DNA of 64,000 nucleotides from Tenacibaculum aiptasiae (GCF_008806755.1 NZ_WAAU01000037.1:1-64000); one strand, 5' to 3'; counted from the stretch's first letter, positions 36,590-45,608 are shown. The notes: a model not told the origin generated them from the sequence alone. Numbers and translations are program-made.

Positions 36590-36628
36590 ACTGGCTTTGG
36601 AGCGAAATACTGGTTTTAGGAGTGAAAA
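36590..36628 (-). repeat. Imperfect 19-20 bp direct repeat, possible activator site
   Basis: On the plus strand ACTGGCTTTGGAGCGAAAT (36590-36608) is followed at once by ACTGGTTTTAGGAGTGAAAA (36609-36628), two units differing by a few bases and one insertion. They lie 32-70 bp upstream of the -7 box of the receptor operon, in the 162-bp gap behind the LytTR gene. LytTR proteins bind direct repeats at about this spacing. Confidence 0.5.
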
Positions 36629-36677
36629 GATTTAGATTAACTTTTCTTTAAGAATACTAGAATTACTAAACCTCTTT

Positions 36678-37586
36678 TTAATACAATGAAATTTTTGTTT
36701 TTATATCCTTTAAATAAGTTTTTGAAACTGGTATTTTAATCATTTCTGGACTCCCCAATATCAAATTTGGTTTTTGATTTAAGTATTTTAAACTTTCTAT
36801 ATTCATCAAATTTACCGCGTAAGATCGATGACACTTTATTAGAGATGGAAAATCTTTTAATTCATTTAAAACTTTAGAAAAACGTGTTCTTACACTTTGT
36901 TCTATCAATCTTCCATTTTTCAAATACTTTATTAAAATATATTGGTTTTGAGATTCTATTGCATAAATAGTATTAATGGCTACTGTTAATTTACAAACAT
37001 CATTTTCATCTAATACCTTTATTAAGTCTTCATTTCCAGAAGCTATTTTATAGTGTTCCTTAATAACTGTCAAATCTTTTTCTAAAGTAACCTTATCACT
37101 TAACAACTGCTTTAAATACGTGTATACTAGTATTCCCATTACAGGATACAATAGCACTATACATAAACTAAAATATGTTAAAAACGAGTAAAAAAACATT
37201 TCTCTCATAATATTATCAATAGTAATAACATCTTCTTCGAAAATAAAATAATCAATAATTGTAGTAACACACACTATTAATAATACATCAATAAAAAACC
37301 ACTTCAAGAAATATTTGATAGTATAATTTTTAACCAAAAACTGTTTTCGTAAAACAAATTGACTGAATGCTAAAACTAAAAATATAACACATGAAAAGAA
37401 TAACAACAACAACAAAAGCTCTACAATATTATAACGACTATTTTTCAATACTTCATAAATTCCAAAAGGTTGATAAATCAACACAAAAAGCATTAAAAAT
37501 ATAGAGCTACTTGATACATAAAACCACTTTTCTTTATTAGTATTAAAAAACTGGAAAGGTATATTTAGAAACTGTCGTATTTTCAT
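36678..37586 (-). CDS. Membrane-bound LytTR transcriptional regulator
   Basis: 302 residues. Four membrane helices at about 22-45 (FYVSSSSIFLMLFVLIYQPF), 54-80, 92-117 and 131-160 are followed by a short coiled segment. A LytTR DNA-binding domain fills about 205-302 (LTVAINTIYAIESQNQYILI, LIKCHRSYAVNLMNIESL). There is no receiver domain, so it is a one-component regulator working from the membrane. It is next to the TonB receptor/DUF4249 operon on the same strand and a plausible regulator of it; that link is inference. Confidence 0.88.
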   Translation of the reverse strand: MKIRQFLNIPFQFFNTNKEKWFYVSSSSIFLMLFVLIYQPFGIYEVLKNSRYNIVELLLLLLFFSCVIFLVLAFSQFVLRKQFLVKNYTIKYFLKWFFIDVLLIVCVTTIIDYFIFEEDVITIDNIMREMFFYSFLTYFSLCIVLLYPVMGILVYTYLKQLLSDKVTLEKDLTVIKEHYKIASGNEDLIKVLDENDVCKLTVAINTIYAIESQNQYILIKYLKNGRLIEQSVRTRFSKVLNELKDFPSLIKCHRSYAVNLMNIESLKYLNQKPNLILGSPEMIKIPVSKTYLKDIKTKISLY

Positions 37587-37699
37587 TTCTGTATTTTAAA
37601 AGTTTGATCATACTTAAAACAGTTTCTATTCAAAAATAGTATACAAGCTTTACTTTTTTATATGAAAGCCTAAACATATTTTTTCAATTAATTATAATG

Positions 37700-37738
37700 A
37701 AAAAGAGGTGATTTTCATTATAAAAATCACCTCTTTTT
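37700..37738. terminator. Terminator after carB
   Basis: A 16-bp perfect stem, AAAAAGAGGTGATTTT (37700-37715) with AAAATCACCTCTTTTT (37723-37738), 7-nt loop, starting 21 bp downstream of the carB stop on the minus strand. Confidence 0.9.
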
Positions 37739-37759
37739 AATATATTGTATTTGTATAGT

Positions 37760-40612
37760 CTATTTACTTAAATACATTTTACGTCTTGAATATAAATCAT
37801 AGAAAGTATCATCTCTTAATGAATCTATGAATAAAATACTTTCTCCTGTAGACTTCATTTCTGGTCCTAACTTCTTATTTACATTCGGGAATTTGTTAAA
37901 CGAGAATACTGGTTGTTTAATTGCAAATCCTTCTAGTTGTGGATTGAATTTAAAATCAGTTACCTTCTTCTCTCCTAACATCACTTTTGTTGCATAGTTT
38001 ACATAAGGCTCTTTATAAGCTTTCGCTATAAATGGTACCGTACGAGATGCTCTTGGGTTTGCCTCAATGATGTATACTTTATCGTCTTTAATTGCAAACT
38101 GAATATTGATTAGTCCTTTTGTTTTTAAAGCTAAAGCGATTGTTTTGGTATACTCTCTAATTTGCTCTAACACTAACTCTCCTAAGTTAAACGCTGGTAA
38201 GGTTGCGTTAGAATCTCCAGAGTGCACTCCACAAGGCTCAATATGCTCCATGATTCCTATGATATATACATTTTCTCCATCACAAATAGCATCTGCCTCT
38301 GCTTCTATTGCTCCTTCTAAATAATGATCTAACAATAATTTATTATTAGGAATTTTACGTAATAAATCTACTACGTGCTCTAATAACTCCTCTTTATTAA
38401 TTACAATCTTCATTCCTTGTCCTCCTAATACATAAGATGGGCGAACTAAAATTGGGAAATCTAATTCATCAGCCAAAGCTAAAGCTTCATCAGCTGTTTC
38501 AGCTACACCAAATTCTGGATAAGGAATTTTATTATCTTTTAATAACTCTGAGAAACTTCCTCTATCTTCTGCTAAATCTAAAGCTTCAAAACTAGTTCCT
38601 AATATTTTGATTCCATACTTCGTAAGTTTCTCTGCTAATTTTAATGCAGTTTGACCTCCTAACTGTACGATAACTCCTTCTGGCTTTTCGTGCTTAATAA
38701 TATCGTATATGTGCTCCCAGAAAACTGGTTCGAAATATAATTTATCTGCCGTATCAAAGTCTGTAGAAACTGTTTCTGGATTACAGTTAATCATAATTGT
38801 TTCATACCCACATTCAGCAGCAGCTAAAACTCCGTGTACACAACAATAATCAAACTCAATTCCTTGTCCAATTCTGTTTGGTCCTGATCCTAAAACAATT
38901 ACTTTTTTCTTATCTGAAACTACACTTTCGTTTGCTGGTAACTTCTCACCATCAGCCGTTTCAACCTCATTCTCAAAAGTTGAATAATAATATGGAGTTT
39001 GTGCTTTAAATTCAGCAGCACAAGTATCTACCAATTTATAAACACGTTTAATTTTTAATTCCTCACGTAATTTATAAACCTGGCTTTCTAAACATCCTAA
39101 CATATGTGCAATCTGACGATCTCCATATCCTTTTTGTTTAGCTTCTAATAATAACTCTCTATCTAAAGTGTCAACTGTATATGTAGAAATTTCTTTTTCT
39201 AAGTGGTATAATTCCTCATATTGTTTTAAATACCACATATCAATTTTAGTGATATCGTAAATTTTACTTAGAGGAATTCCCATTGCTATTGCATCATAAA
39301 TAGCAAAAACTCTATCCCAACTTGCGTTGGTTAATTTATCTATAATCTGATTATAATCTTTATATCCTTTACCGTCAGCTCCTAAACCATTACGCTTAAT
39401 TTCTAACGACTGTGTTGCTTTGTGTAATGCTTCTTGGAAAGAACGTCCAATTCCCATTACCTCTCCAACAGCTTTCATTTGTAAACCTAAAGTTCTGTCT
39501 GAACCTTCAAATTTATCAAAGTTCCAACGTGGAATTTTTACAATTACATAGTCTAATGTTGGCTCAAATAATGCCGATGTAGATTTTGTAATTTGATTAT
39601 CTAACTCATCTAAGCTATAACCAATTGCTAACTTCGTAGCTATTTTTGCAATAGGATATCCTGTTGCCTTACTTGCTAAAGCAGAAGAACGAGATACACG
39701 TGGATTAATTTCAATGGCAATAATTTCTTCTTTTTCATCTGGAGAAACTGCGAACTGTACATTACATCCACCTTCAAAATCACCAATAGAACGCATCATT
39801 TTAATAGCCATGTCACGCATTTTCTGGAATGTCTTATCAGAAAGCGTCATTGCTGGAGCTACTGTAATTGAATCCCCTGTATGAATTCCCATTGGGTCCA
39901 TATTTTCGATAGAACAAATAATAACTACGTTATCATTTTTATCACGTAATAACTCTAACTCATACTCTTTCCATCCCATCATTGCTTTATCAATCATTAC
40001 CTCATGAATTGGAGATGCTTCCAATCCTCTACGTAATAATTTATCAAAGTCATTTGGATCATATACAATAGAAGCTCCTGCTCCACCTAATGTATAAGAA
40101 GAACGAATTACTAATGGGAAACCAAATTCTTGTGCTATTTCTTTACCTTTTAAAAATGATGTAGCTGTAGCTTGTGGTGCCATTGGTACATCAATTTGTA
40201 GCATCAATTCTCTAAACTTCTCTCTATCTTCAGTAATATTAATAGCATCAATGTCTACACCTATTAATTTTACACCAAAATCTTCCCAAATTCCTTTATC
40301 ATCAGCTTCGATACATAAATTTAATGCTGTTTGACCTCCCATTGTTGGTAAAACTGCATCAATTTGCGGATGCTCTTTTAAAATTTGAATTATTGATTTT
40401 GTTGTTAAAGGCAACAAGTATACATGATCAGCCATTGAAGGATCTGTCATAATTGTTGCAGGGTTAGAGTTGATTAAAATTGTTTCAATTCCATCCTCTC
40501 TTAAAGATCTTAAGGATTGAGAACCTGAGTAGTCAAATTCACAGGCTTGTCCAATAACGATCGGTCCAGAACCGATGATTAAAATAGATTTAAGGTCTTG
40601 TCTTTTAGGCAT
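37760..40612 (-). CDS. carB: Carbamoyl-phosphate synthase large subunit (short form)
   Basis: 950 residues. Two ATP-grasp halves are both present: SILIIGSGPIVIGQACEFDY with PLVIRSSYTLGGAGASIVYD in the first, and VIVLGSGPNRIGQGIEFDYC with PILVRPSYVLGGQGMKIVIN in the second. It makes carbamoyl phosphate for pyrimidine and arginine synthesis, with the small subunit CarA supplying ammonia; carA is not in this window. The protein ends soon after the second ATP-grasp domain (LFIDSLRDDTFYDLYSRRKM). It lacks the roughly 120-residue C-terminal MGS-like domain of E. coli CarB (about 1070 residues), through which UMP, IMP and ornithine regulate the enzyme. This short form seems usual in flavobacteria (recollection). 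Confidence 0.96.
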   Translation of the reverse strand: MPKRQDLKSILIIGSGPIVIGQACEFDYSGSQSLRSLREDGIETILINSNPATIMTDPSMADHVYLLPLTTKSIIQILKEHPQIDAVLPTMGGQTALNLCIEADDKGIWEDFGVKLIGVDIDAINITEDREKFRELMLQIDVPMAPQATATSFLKGKEIAQEFGFPLVIRSSYTLGGAGASIVYDPNDFDKLLRRGLEASPIHEVMIDKAMMGWKEYELELLRDKNDNVVIICSIENMDPMGIHTGDSITVAPAMTLSDKTFQKMRDMAIKMMRSIGDFEGGCNVQFAVSPDEKEEIIAIEINPRVSRSSALASKATGYPIAKIATKLAIGYSLDELDNQITKSTSALFEPTLDYVIVKIPRWNFDKFEGSDRTLGLQMKAVGEVMGIGRSFQEALHKATQSLEIKRNGLGADGKGYKDYNQIIDKLTNASWDRVFAIYDAIAMGIPLSKIYDITKIDMWYLKQYEELYHLEKEISTYTVDTLDRELLLEAKQKGYGDRQIAHMLGCLESQVYKLREELKIKRVYKLVDTCAAEFKAQTPYYYSTFENEVETADGEKLPANESVVSDKKKVIVLGSGPNRIGQGIEFDYCCVHGVLAAAECGYETIMINCNPETVSTDFDTADKLYFEPVFWEHIYDIIKHEKPEGVIVQLGGQTALKLAEKLTKYGIKILGTSFEALDLAEDRGSFSELLKDNKIPYPEFGVAETADEALALADELDFPILVRPSYVLGGQGMKIVINKEELLEHVVDLLRKIPNNKLLLDHYLEGAIEAEADAICDGENVYIIGIMEHIEPCGVHSGDSNATLPAFNLGELVLEQIREYTKTIALALKTKGLINIQFAIKDDKVYIIEANPRASRTVPFIAKAYKEPYVNYATKVMLGEKKVTDFKFNPQLEGFAIKQPVFSFNKFPNVNKKLGPEMKSTGESILFIDSLRDDTFYDLYSRRKMYLSK

Positions 40613-40660
40613 TTTGTTGTTTATTGTGTTGTATTGGTAAAAGTAAAAATTGTTTAGGTA

Positions 40661-40695
40661 TAAAAAAAGGTGTTACTAAAAAATAGTAACACCTT
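40661..40695 (-). terminator. Terminator after rpmH
   Basis: AAGGTGTTACTA (40667-40678) pairs perfectly with TAGTAACACCTT (40684-40695). On the minus strand a T tract follows. It is 23 bp after the rpmH stop and separates rpmH from carB. Confidence 0.88.
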
Positions 40696-40718
40696 ATCTA
40701 ATTAACAATAGTTAATCA

Positions 40719-40880
40719 TTATTTCTTTGGTCTTGGAGCTGAAGATACAGTCAAACTCTTTCTTCCTTTAGCCCTTCTTCTAGCTAATACTTTACGTCCA
40801 TTAGCAGATGCCATTCTTTCTCTGAAACCGTGTTTGTTTCTTCTTTTTCTCTTCGATGGTTGGTACGTTCTTTTTGGCAT
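40719..40880 (-). CDS. rpmH: 50S ribosomal protein L34
   Basis: 53 residues, too short for common ORF cut-offs. The start is MPKRTYQPSKRKRRNKHGFR, followed by MASANGRKVLARRRAKGRKS, the universal L34 core. A C-terminal tail (LTVSSAPRPKK) is typical of Bacteroidota. The protein binds 23S rRNA in the large subunit. It has a near-consensus promoter at 40952-40982 and its own terminator. It is not next to rnpA or dnaA as in many other phyla; yidC, often a neighbour elsewhere, is 2 kb away. Confidence 0.97.
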   Translation of the reverse strand: MPKRTYQPSKRKRRNKHGFRERMASANGRKVLARRRAKGRKSLTVSSAPRPKK

Positions 40881-40951
40881 TATTTATATTTTTAAAAATC
40901 TTCTTTAAATTATATTTTGCTTTTTGAAATTCCGTCTGCTAAAAGCGTGGG

Positions 40952-40982
40952 CAAATATACAACAGTTTTTTTGACTGGCAAA
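40952..40982 (-). promoter_or_regulatory. Near-consensus promoter of rpmH
   Basis: On the minus strand TTTG (40982-40979), a 19-bp spacer and TATATTTG (40959-40952) match the Bacteroidota sigma-ABfr consensus (TTTG-N19-TAnnTTTG). It lies 71 bp upstream of the start codon. Confidence 0.7.
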
Positions 40983-41060
40983 CCCTATTATTATTTTTTT
41001 AAAAAATATTTTCAATTTGCTAAATTAAGTAATTTTTACAGATGTTTTTTATCTTTTTTA

Positions 41061-41091
41061 TTTGTTCGAATTGTTAGACTTCTTACTTTTG
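41061..41091 (+). promoter_or_regulatory. Near-consensus promoter of pyrG
   Basis: TTTG (41061-41064), a 19-bp spacer and TACTTTTG (41084-41091) match the Bacteroidota consensus. The start codon is 18 bp further, so the leader is very short. It also shows that the pyrG frame upstream of 41110 is not coding. Confidence 0.7.
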
Positions 41092-41109
41092 CCCAAACCT
41101 AACAATACC

Positions 41110-42723
41110 ATGAACAACACTAAATACGTTTTTGTAACAGGAGGCGTAACTTCATCACTAGGAAAAGGAATTATAGCTGCTTCTTTAGCTAAGTTACTAC
41201 AAGAAAGAGGCTATTCTGTAACCATCCAAAAGCTTGATCCATATATAAATATTGACCCAGGAACATTAAATCCATACGAACATGGTGAATGCTATGTTAC
41301 GGACGACGGAGCTGAAACCGACTTAGATTTGGGGCATTATGAGCGTTTTTTAAATATTCCTACATCACAGGCTAATAATGTGACTACTGGACGAATTTAC
41401 CAATCGGTAATAAACAAAGAACGTAAAGGAGAGTTTTTAGGAAAAACAGTACAGGTTATTCCTCATATTACTGATGAAATTAAACACAGAATTCAAATTT
41501 TAGGGAATACTGGCGATTATGACATTGTTATTACTGAAATTGGAGGTACGGTAGGTGATATTGAATCACTTCCATATGTAGAGGCTGTGCGTCAATTACA
41601 ATGGGAATTAGGTGAAGACAATGCTATTGTTATTCACTTAACTTTAGTTCCATATTTGGCTGCTGCTGGTGAGTTAAAAACAAAACCTACGCAACACTCT
41701 GTAAAAATGTTAATGCAAAGTGGTGTTAGTCCTAACATATTAGTTTGTCGTTCTGAGCATGAAATAAACGACAACATTAAACGTAAATTAGCACTATTCT
41801 GTAATGTTAAAAAGCAAGATGTAATTCAATCTTTAGATGCAGAAACTATTTATGATGTTCCAAACTTAATGTTTAAAGAAGGTTTAGATTATGTTGTTTT
41901 AGATAAATTAAACTTATCTACTCGTAAACAACCGAAATTAAAAGCTTGGAATCAGTTTATTGAGCGTCATAAAAATCCAACTGCAACTCTTGAGATTGGT
42001 CTAGTTGGTAAGTATGTTGAATTACACGATTCTTATAAATCAATTACAGAAGCTTTTATTCACGCTGGTGCTGCTAACAAAGCTAAGATTAAAGTTCGTT
42101 GGATTCACTCTGAAGAATTAACTCCAGAAAATGCTGCTAGTAAACTAGAAGGTTTAAACGGTGTTTTAGTAGCTCCTGGTTTTGGTGATAGAGGTATTGA
42201 AGGTAAAATTGCTGCTGTACAATATGTTCGTGAAAACAACATTCCTTTTTTAGGTATTTGTTTAGGTATGCAAATGGCTGTTATTGAATATTCTCGTAAT
42301 ATCTTAGGATTGCAAGATGCCAATTCAACAGAAATGAACGAAAAAGTAGCGCATCCTGTTATTAATTTAATGGAAGAGCAAAAAGACGTTACTGAAAAAG
42401 GTGGTACAATGCGTTTAGGTGCTTGGGATTGTGAAATTACAAAGGATTCTAAAGTATTTGAAGCTTATAAATCTGAATTAATAAGCGAGCGTCACCGTCA
42501 CAGATATGAGTATAATAATGATTATAAAGAACAATTAGAAGCAGCTGGTATGAAAGCTACAGGTATAAATCCAAAAACTGGATTGGTAGAGATTGTTGAG
42601 ATACCTACACATCCTTGGTTTGTTGGTGTACAATACCACCCTGAATATAAGAGTACGGTTTTAAACCCACATCCATTATTCGTAAGCTTTATTAAAGCTT
42701 CTTTACAACAATCGAAAAAATAA
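41110..42723 (+). CDS. pyrG: CTP synthase
   Basis: 537 residues from the ATG at 41110. The frame is open back to 41062, but that stretch is the promoter and the family begins with KYVFVTGGVTSSLGKGIIA. The N-terminal synthetase domain (about 1-270) aminates UTP to CTP using ATP. The C-terminal glutamine amidotransferase has the nucleophile Cys near residue 384 in FLGICLGMQMAVIEY and the His-Glu pair in GVQYHPEYKS. The KLDPYINIDPGTLNPYEHGE motif is typical. It precedes yidC but is separated from it by a terminator. Confidence 0.97.
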   Translation: MNNTKYVFVTGGVTSSLGKGIIAASLAKLLQERGYSVTIQKLDPYINIDPGTLNPYEHGECYVTDDGAETDLDLGHYERFLNIPTSQANNVTTGRIYQSVINKERKGEFLGKTVQVIPHITDEIKHRIQILGNTGDYDIVITEIGGTVGDIESLPYVEAVRQLQWELGEDNAIVIHLTLVPYLAAAGELKTKPTQHSVKMLMQSGVSPNILVCRSEHEINDNIKRKLALFCNVKKQDVIQSLDAETIYDVPNLMFKEGLDYVVLDKLNLSTRKQPKLKAWNQFIERHKNPTATLEIGLVGKYVELHDSYKSITEAFIHAGAANKAKIKVRWIHSEELTPENAASKLEGLNGVLVAPGFGDRGIEGKIAAVQYVRENNIPFLGICLGMQMAVIEYSRNILGLQDANSTEMNEKVAHPVINLMEEQKDVTEKGGTMRLGAWDCEITKDSKVFEAYKSELISERHRHRYEYNNDYKEQLEAAGMKATGINPKTGLVEIVEIPTHPWFVGVQYHPEYKSTVLNPHPLFVSFIKASLQQSKK

Positions 42724-42729
42724 ATTTTA

Positions 42730-42762
42730 AATCCTGTAATTTTTAATTGCAGGATTTTTTTT
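42730..42762 (+). terminator. Terminator after pyrG
   Basis: AATCCTGTAATT (42730-42741) pairs with AATTGCAGGATT (42745-42756), with one G-U, followed by a T tract. It begins 6 bp after the stop codon. Confidence 0.85.
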
Positions 42763-42845
42763 GAAATAAATTGGAACACTGTTTGAACTATAACGTATAT
42801 CAAAATTAATCACAGTAAAACATCATAAAATCTGTAGGGTTTTAC

Positions 42846-42853
42846 TACATTTG
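42846..42853 (+). promoter_or_regulatory. Candidate promoter -7 element of yidC
   Basis: TACATTTG (TAnnTTTG), 61 bp before the yidC start. No -33 TTTG at the usual place. Confidence 0.45.
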
Positions 42854-42914
42854 TCGGGTTTTTCAATTATCAGAAAAACAAAAAATGACAAGTTGACATT
42901 ATAACACATAATCA

Positions 42915-44789
42915 ATGGAACAAAAAAAATTTGATTTTAATTCCTTTATAGGAATGCTTTTATTAGGAGGAATCATGCTTTGGTGGATGAATAGCCGCAA
43001 GCCTGAAGTTACACCTGAAACAACTGCTCAAACCGAACAAACTACGCAAGTATCTTCAGCGCAAAATAATGTAGCTGACACTGCTATCTTAAACGATTCG
43101 TTAAGACAAATTGCTTTAAAAAATAAATTAGGAGCTTTTGCCTATGGTGCCTCTACAACTAAAGAAGGTACTACTTCTATAGAAAATAAACTTGTTAAAT
43201 TAACGATTGATAATAAAGGTGGACAAATTACAGAAGCTTTAATTAAAAACTTCAAAACATACGATTCTCTTCCTTTGTACTTAGTTAAAGACAAGAATGC
43301 TTCATTCAATATTAATTTTGGTACTACTGACAATCGTATTTTAAACACAAAAGACTTATTATTTACTCCTACTTTAACTAAAAACGGAGATACTCAAGTT
43401 CTTTCTATGAAATTAAAGGTTTCTGAAACTCAGTTTTTAGAATACCGTTATGAAATGAAAGAAGGTGATTACCGCGTTGGTTTTGCTGTACGTTCTCAAG
43501 GATTAAGTAATGTAATTAATAGTTCACAAGCCATTAATTTAGATTGGAGCTTAAAAGGTTTTAGACATGAAAAAAGTTTAAAAACCGAAAACATGTATTC
43601 ATACTATTATTACAAAGCTGATGATGAAGTTGAATACTTACAGATGAACGATGATGAAACTGTAAGTGATATTGATTGGGTAGCCTACAAGCAACACTTT
43701 TTCTCTTCTATATTATCTTCAAAAACTCCTTTTAACAGTGCTAGTTTAAAATCTGTTGATTTTGCAGGAGAAGAAAAAGATAGTGTATTTACAAAAACAT
43801 ATAGTTTAAAAACTCCTTTAGCTTTAACTAACGGGGAATTAAACTATGACATGCAGTGGTTTTACGGACCTACTGATTATAACTTATTAAGTACATATAA
43901 AGGTACTAACTTAGATGAAATTACAGATTTAGGTTGGGGAATTTTTGGTTTCTTAAACCGTACTATATTCTATCCTGTATTTAATATGCTAAAAGGGTTT
44001 ATTGGTAACTTCGGATTAATTATCATTTTAATGACAATTGTAGTTCGTATTATCATGTCTCCTGTACTTTATAAATCATATTTATCAAGTGCTAAGATGA
44101 AAGTGATTCGTCCAGAGATGGAGGAAATCAATAAAAAATATCCAGGAAAAGAAAATGCAATGAAGCGTCAACAAGAAATTATGGCGATTCAACGAAAAGC
44201 TGGAGTAAGTATGATGTCTGGTTGTATTCCTGCATTACTTCAAATGCCTGTGTTCTTTGCTTTATTTAGATTTTTCCCTACGAATATAGATTTCAGACAA
44301 AAAAGTTTCTTATGGGCTAATGATTTATCTTCTTATGATATTGTTTTCCAATTACCATTTAGTATTCCTTTTTATGGAGATCACGTAAGTTTATTCCCAA
44401 TATTAGCTTCTGTTGCTATTTTCTTTTACATGAGAATGAACCAAAGTCAACAAGCAAATATGCAAGCTCCACCACAAGAAGGTATGCCTGATATGAGTAA
44501 GATGATGAAGTATATGATTTACTTCTCTCCTATTATGATGTTATTCTTCTTTAACAACTATGCAAGTGGATTAAGTTTATATTACTTTATCTCTAACTTG
44601 TTAACCATTGCAATTATGTTAGTAATTAAAAACTATGTAATTGACGAAAAGAAGATTCACGCTCAGATTGAAGAAAACAAAAAGAGACCTGAGAAAGCTA
44701 AAAGTAAATTTAGACAACGTTTAGATGATGCTATGAAGCAAGCACAAGAGCAACAAGCAGCTCAACAACGTGCTAAAGGTAAGAAATAA
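42915..44789 (+). CDS. yidC: Membrane protein insertase
   Basis: 624 residues, Gram-negative form. A first membrane helix (residues 7-25, FNSFIGMLLLGGIMLWWMNS) is followed by a large periplasmic beta domain (about 60-350) and the conserved five-helix insertase core (FGLIIILMTIVVRIIMSPVL near 375, then GVSMMSGCIPALLQMPVFFA). It ends in a basic, Gln-rich tail (about 590-624) that can contact the ribosome. It inserts Sec-dependent and Sec-independent proteins into the inner membrane. A YidD homologue is encoded at 54733-54993, not next to it. Confidence 0.97.
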   Translation: MEQKKFDFNSFIGMLLLGGIMLWWMNSRKPEVTPETTAQTEQTTQVSSAQNNVADTAILNDSLRQIALKNKLGAFAYGASTTKEGTTSIENKLVKLTIDNKGGQITEALIKNFKTYDSLPLYLVKDKNASFNINFGTTDNRILNTKDLLFTPTLTKNGDTQVLSMKLKVSETQFLEYRYEMKEGDYRVGFAVRSQGLSNVINSSQAINLDWSLKGFRHEKSLKTENMYSYYYYKADDEVEYLQMNDDETVSDIDWVAYKQHFFSSILSSKTPFNSASLKSVDFAGEEKDSVFTKTYSLKTPLALTNGELNYDMQWFYGPTDYNLLSTYKGTNLDEITDLGWGIFGFLNRTIFYPVFNMLKGFIGNFGLIIILMTIVVRIIMSPVLYKSYLSSAKMKVIRPEMEEINKKYPGKENAMKRQQEIMAIQRKAGVSMMSGCIPALLQMPVFFALFRFFPTNIDFRQKSFLWANDLSSYDIVFQLPFSIPFYGDHVSLFPILASVAIFFYMRMNQSQQANMQAPPQEGMPDMSKMMKYMIYFSPIMMLFFFNNYASGLSLYYFISNLLTIAIMLVIKNYVIDEKKIHAQIEENKKRPEKAKSKFRQRLDDAMKQAQEQQAAQQRAKGKK

Positions 44790-44810
44790 ACAAACTATTA
44801 AGTTTTATAA

Positions 44811-44848
44811 AAACCCCGTTTAAATTGAATTTAAACGGGGTTTATTTA
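44811..44848 (+). terminator. Terminator after yidC
   Basis: AAACCCCGTTTAAATT (44811-44826) is complementary to AATTTAAACGGGGTTT (44828-44843), a 16-bp nearly uninterrupted palindrome whose inner pairs open into the loop. It starts 21 bp after the stop codon. Confidence 0.88.
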
Positions 44849-45027
44849 TTTAATAAACTGGCAAGTGAAGCATAATATCAATCTTATGTAAAACTTAGTT
44901 TATCAATTTTTAGGCTACACTCCATAATCATACTGAGTGAAACCAAAATCTATTTGATATCATCAGCGGACTTCGCTAATGCAATAAAAACTTTGCCGAA
45001 CCTTCATGCGAACTTCGCTGAAATAAA
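44849..45027. other. Non-coding stretch with two copies of GCGRACTTCGCT
   Basis: No gene found between the yidC terminator and the next hairpin. GCGGACTTCGCT (44966-44977) and GCGAACTTCGCT (45008-45019) are 42 bp apart, and each is a small self-complementary hairpin (AGCG...CGCT). They could be degenerate repeats. No promoter is convincing. Confidence 0.4.
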
Positions 45028-45057
45028 AAACTACCTTAATTAACATTAAGGTAGTTT
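45023..45057 (-). terminator. Terminator after the 144-residue orphan gene
   Basis: AAACTACCTTAAT (45028-45040) pairs perfectly with ATTAAGGTAGTTT (45045-45057), 4-nt loop. On the minus strand a T-rich tract follows. It lies 52 bp downstream of the stop at 45109. Confidence 0.8.
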
Positions 45058-45108
45058 GATTCTAGTTTTAATTGCCTTTAATTACAAACTAACTAGATAT
45101 AAGTGAAG

Positions 45109-45543
45109 CTACAACAATAAAACATCATGTCTATATACCCTTATCCACTTATAAAAAAACCAGATATAAACACATTCCCAATGATTTGTAATAATTGGTG
45201 CTTTTCTTATTTTTCTATGAGTTAACATTATAAAAGGAGTAATCTTTTTATTTAAGTTTAAACCTATAATATAGTTTAAACTCTCTTCGTCTTTAACAAA
45301 TTGATTATGATATATATTTATTGTTGTAAAGCCTTTATTCTTAAACAAATTATCTATTTCATTATTAAAATCTTTATTAATATTCTTCATAAAAAGAAAG
45401 ACATTTATAGAATCTCTATTCCCTAAATACTCAATTTCTTCATTATTTATTATATCAAACGCCATATTTTTTTTACCCCAAAAAAAATAACTAGTAAGGT
45501 AAAGAAAAATCACCCCTAAAAAAGCATATAAAAATCTTCTCAT
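45109..45543 (-). CDS. Orphan membrane-anchored protein of unknown function
   Basis: 144 residues; not recognised. One N-terminal hydrophobic helix (residues 4-21, FLYAFLGVIFLYLTSYFF) is followed by a lysine- and asparagine-rich region of mixed alpha/beta pattern (FMKNINKDFNNEIDNLFKNK, TINIYHNQFVKDEESLNYII). The C-terminal end is rich in aromatic residues (HWECVYIWFFYKWIRVYRHD). It lies in a sparse AT-rich stretch with the next two minus-strand genes, but gaps of over 140 bp suggest separate transcription. Its terminator argues that it is expressed. Confidence 0.55.
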   Translation of the reverse strand: MRRFLYAFLGVIFLYLTSYFFWGKKNMAFDIINNEEIEYLGNRDSINVFLFMKNINKDFNNEIDNLFKNKGFTTINIYHNQFVKDEESLNYIIGLNLNKKITPFIMLTHRKIRKAPIITNHWECVYIWFFYKWIRVYRHDVLLL

Positions 45544-45608
45544 TTATTAAATTTTATAATATTATACTTTGTAAGCCATATTAAAACACAAAAACTTTCT
45601 TAGAAAGA

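Noticed and set aside
41062..41109. N-terminal extension of pyrG
   Set aside because: This stretch carries both promoter elements and is not conserved in CTP synthase, which starts at 41110.
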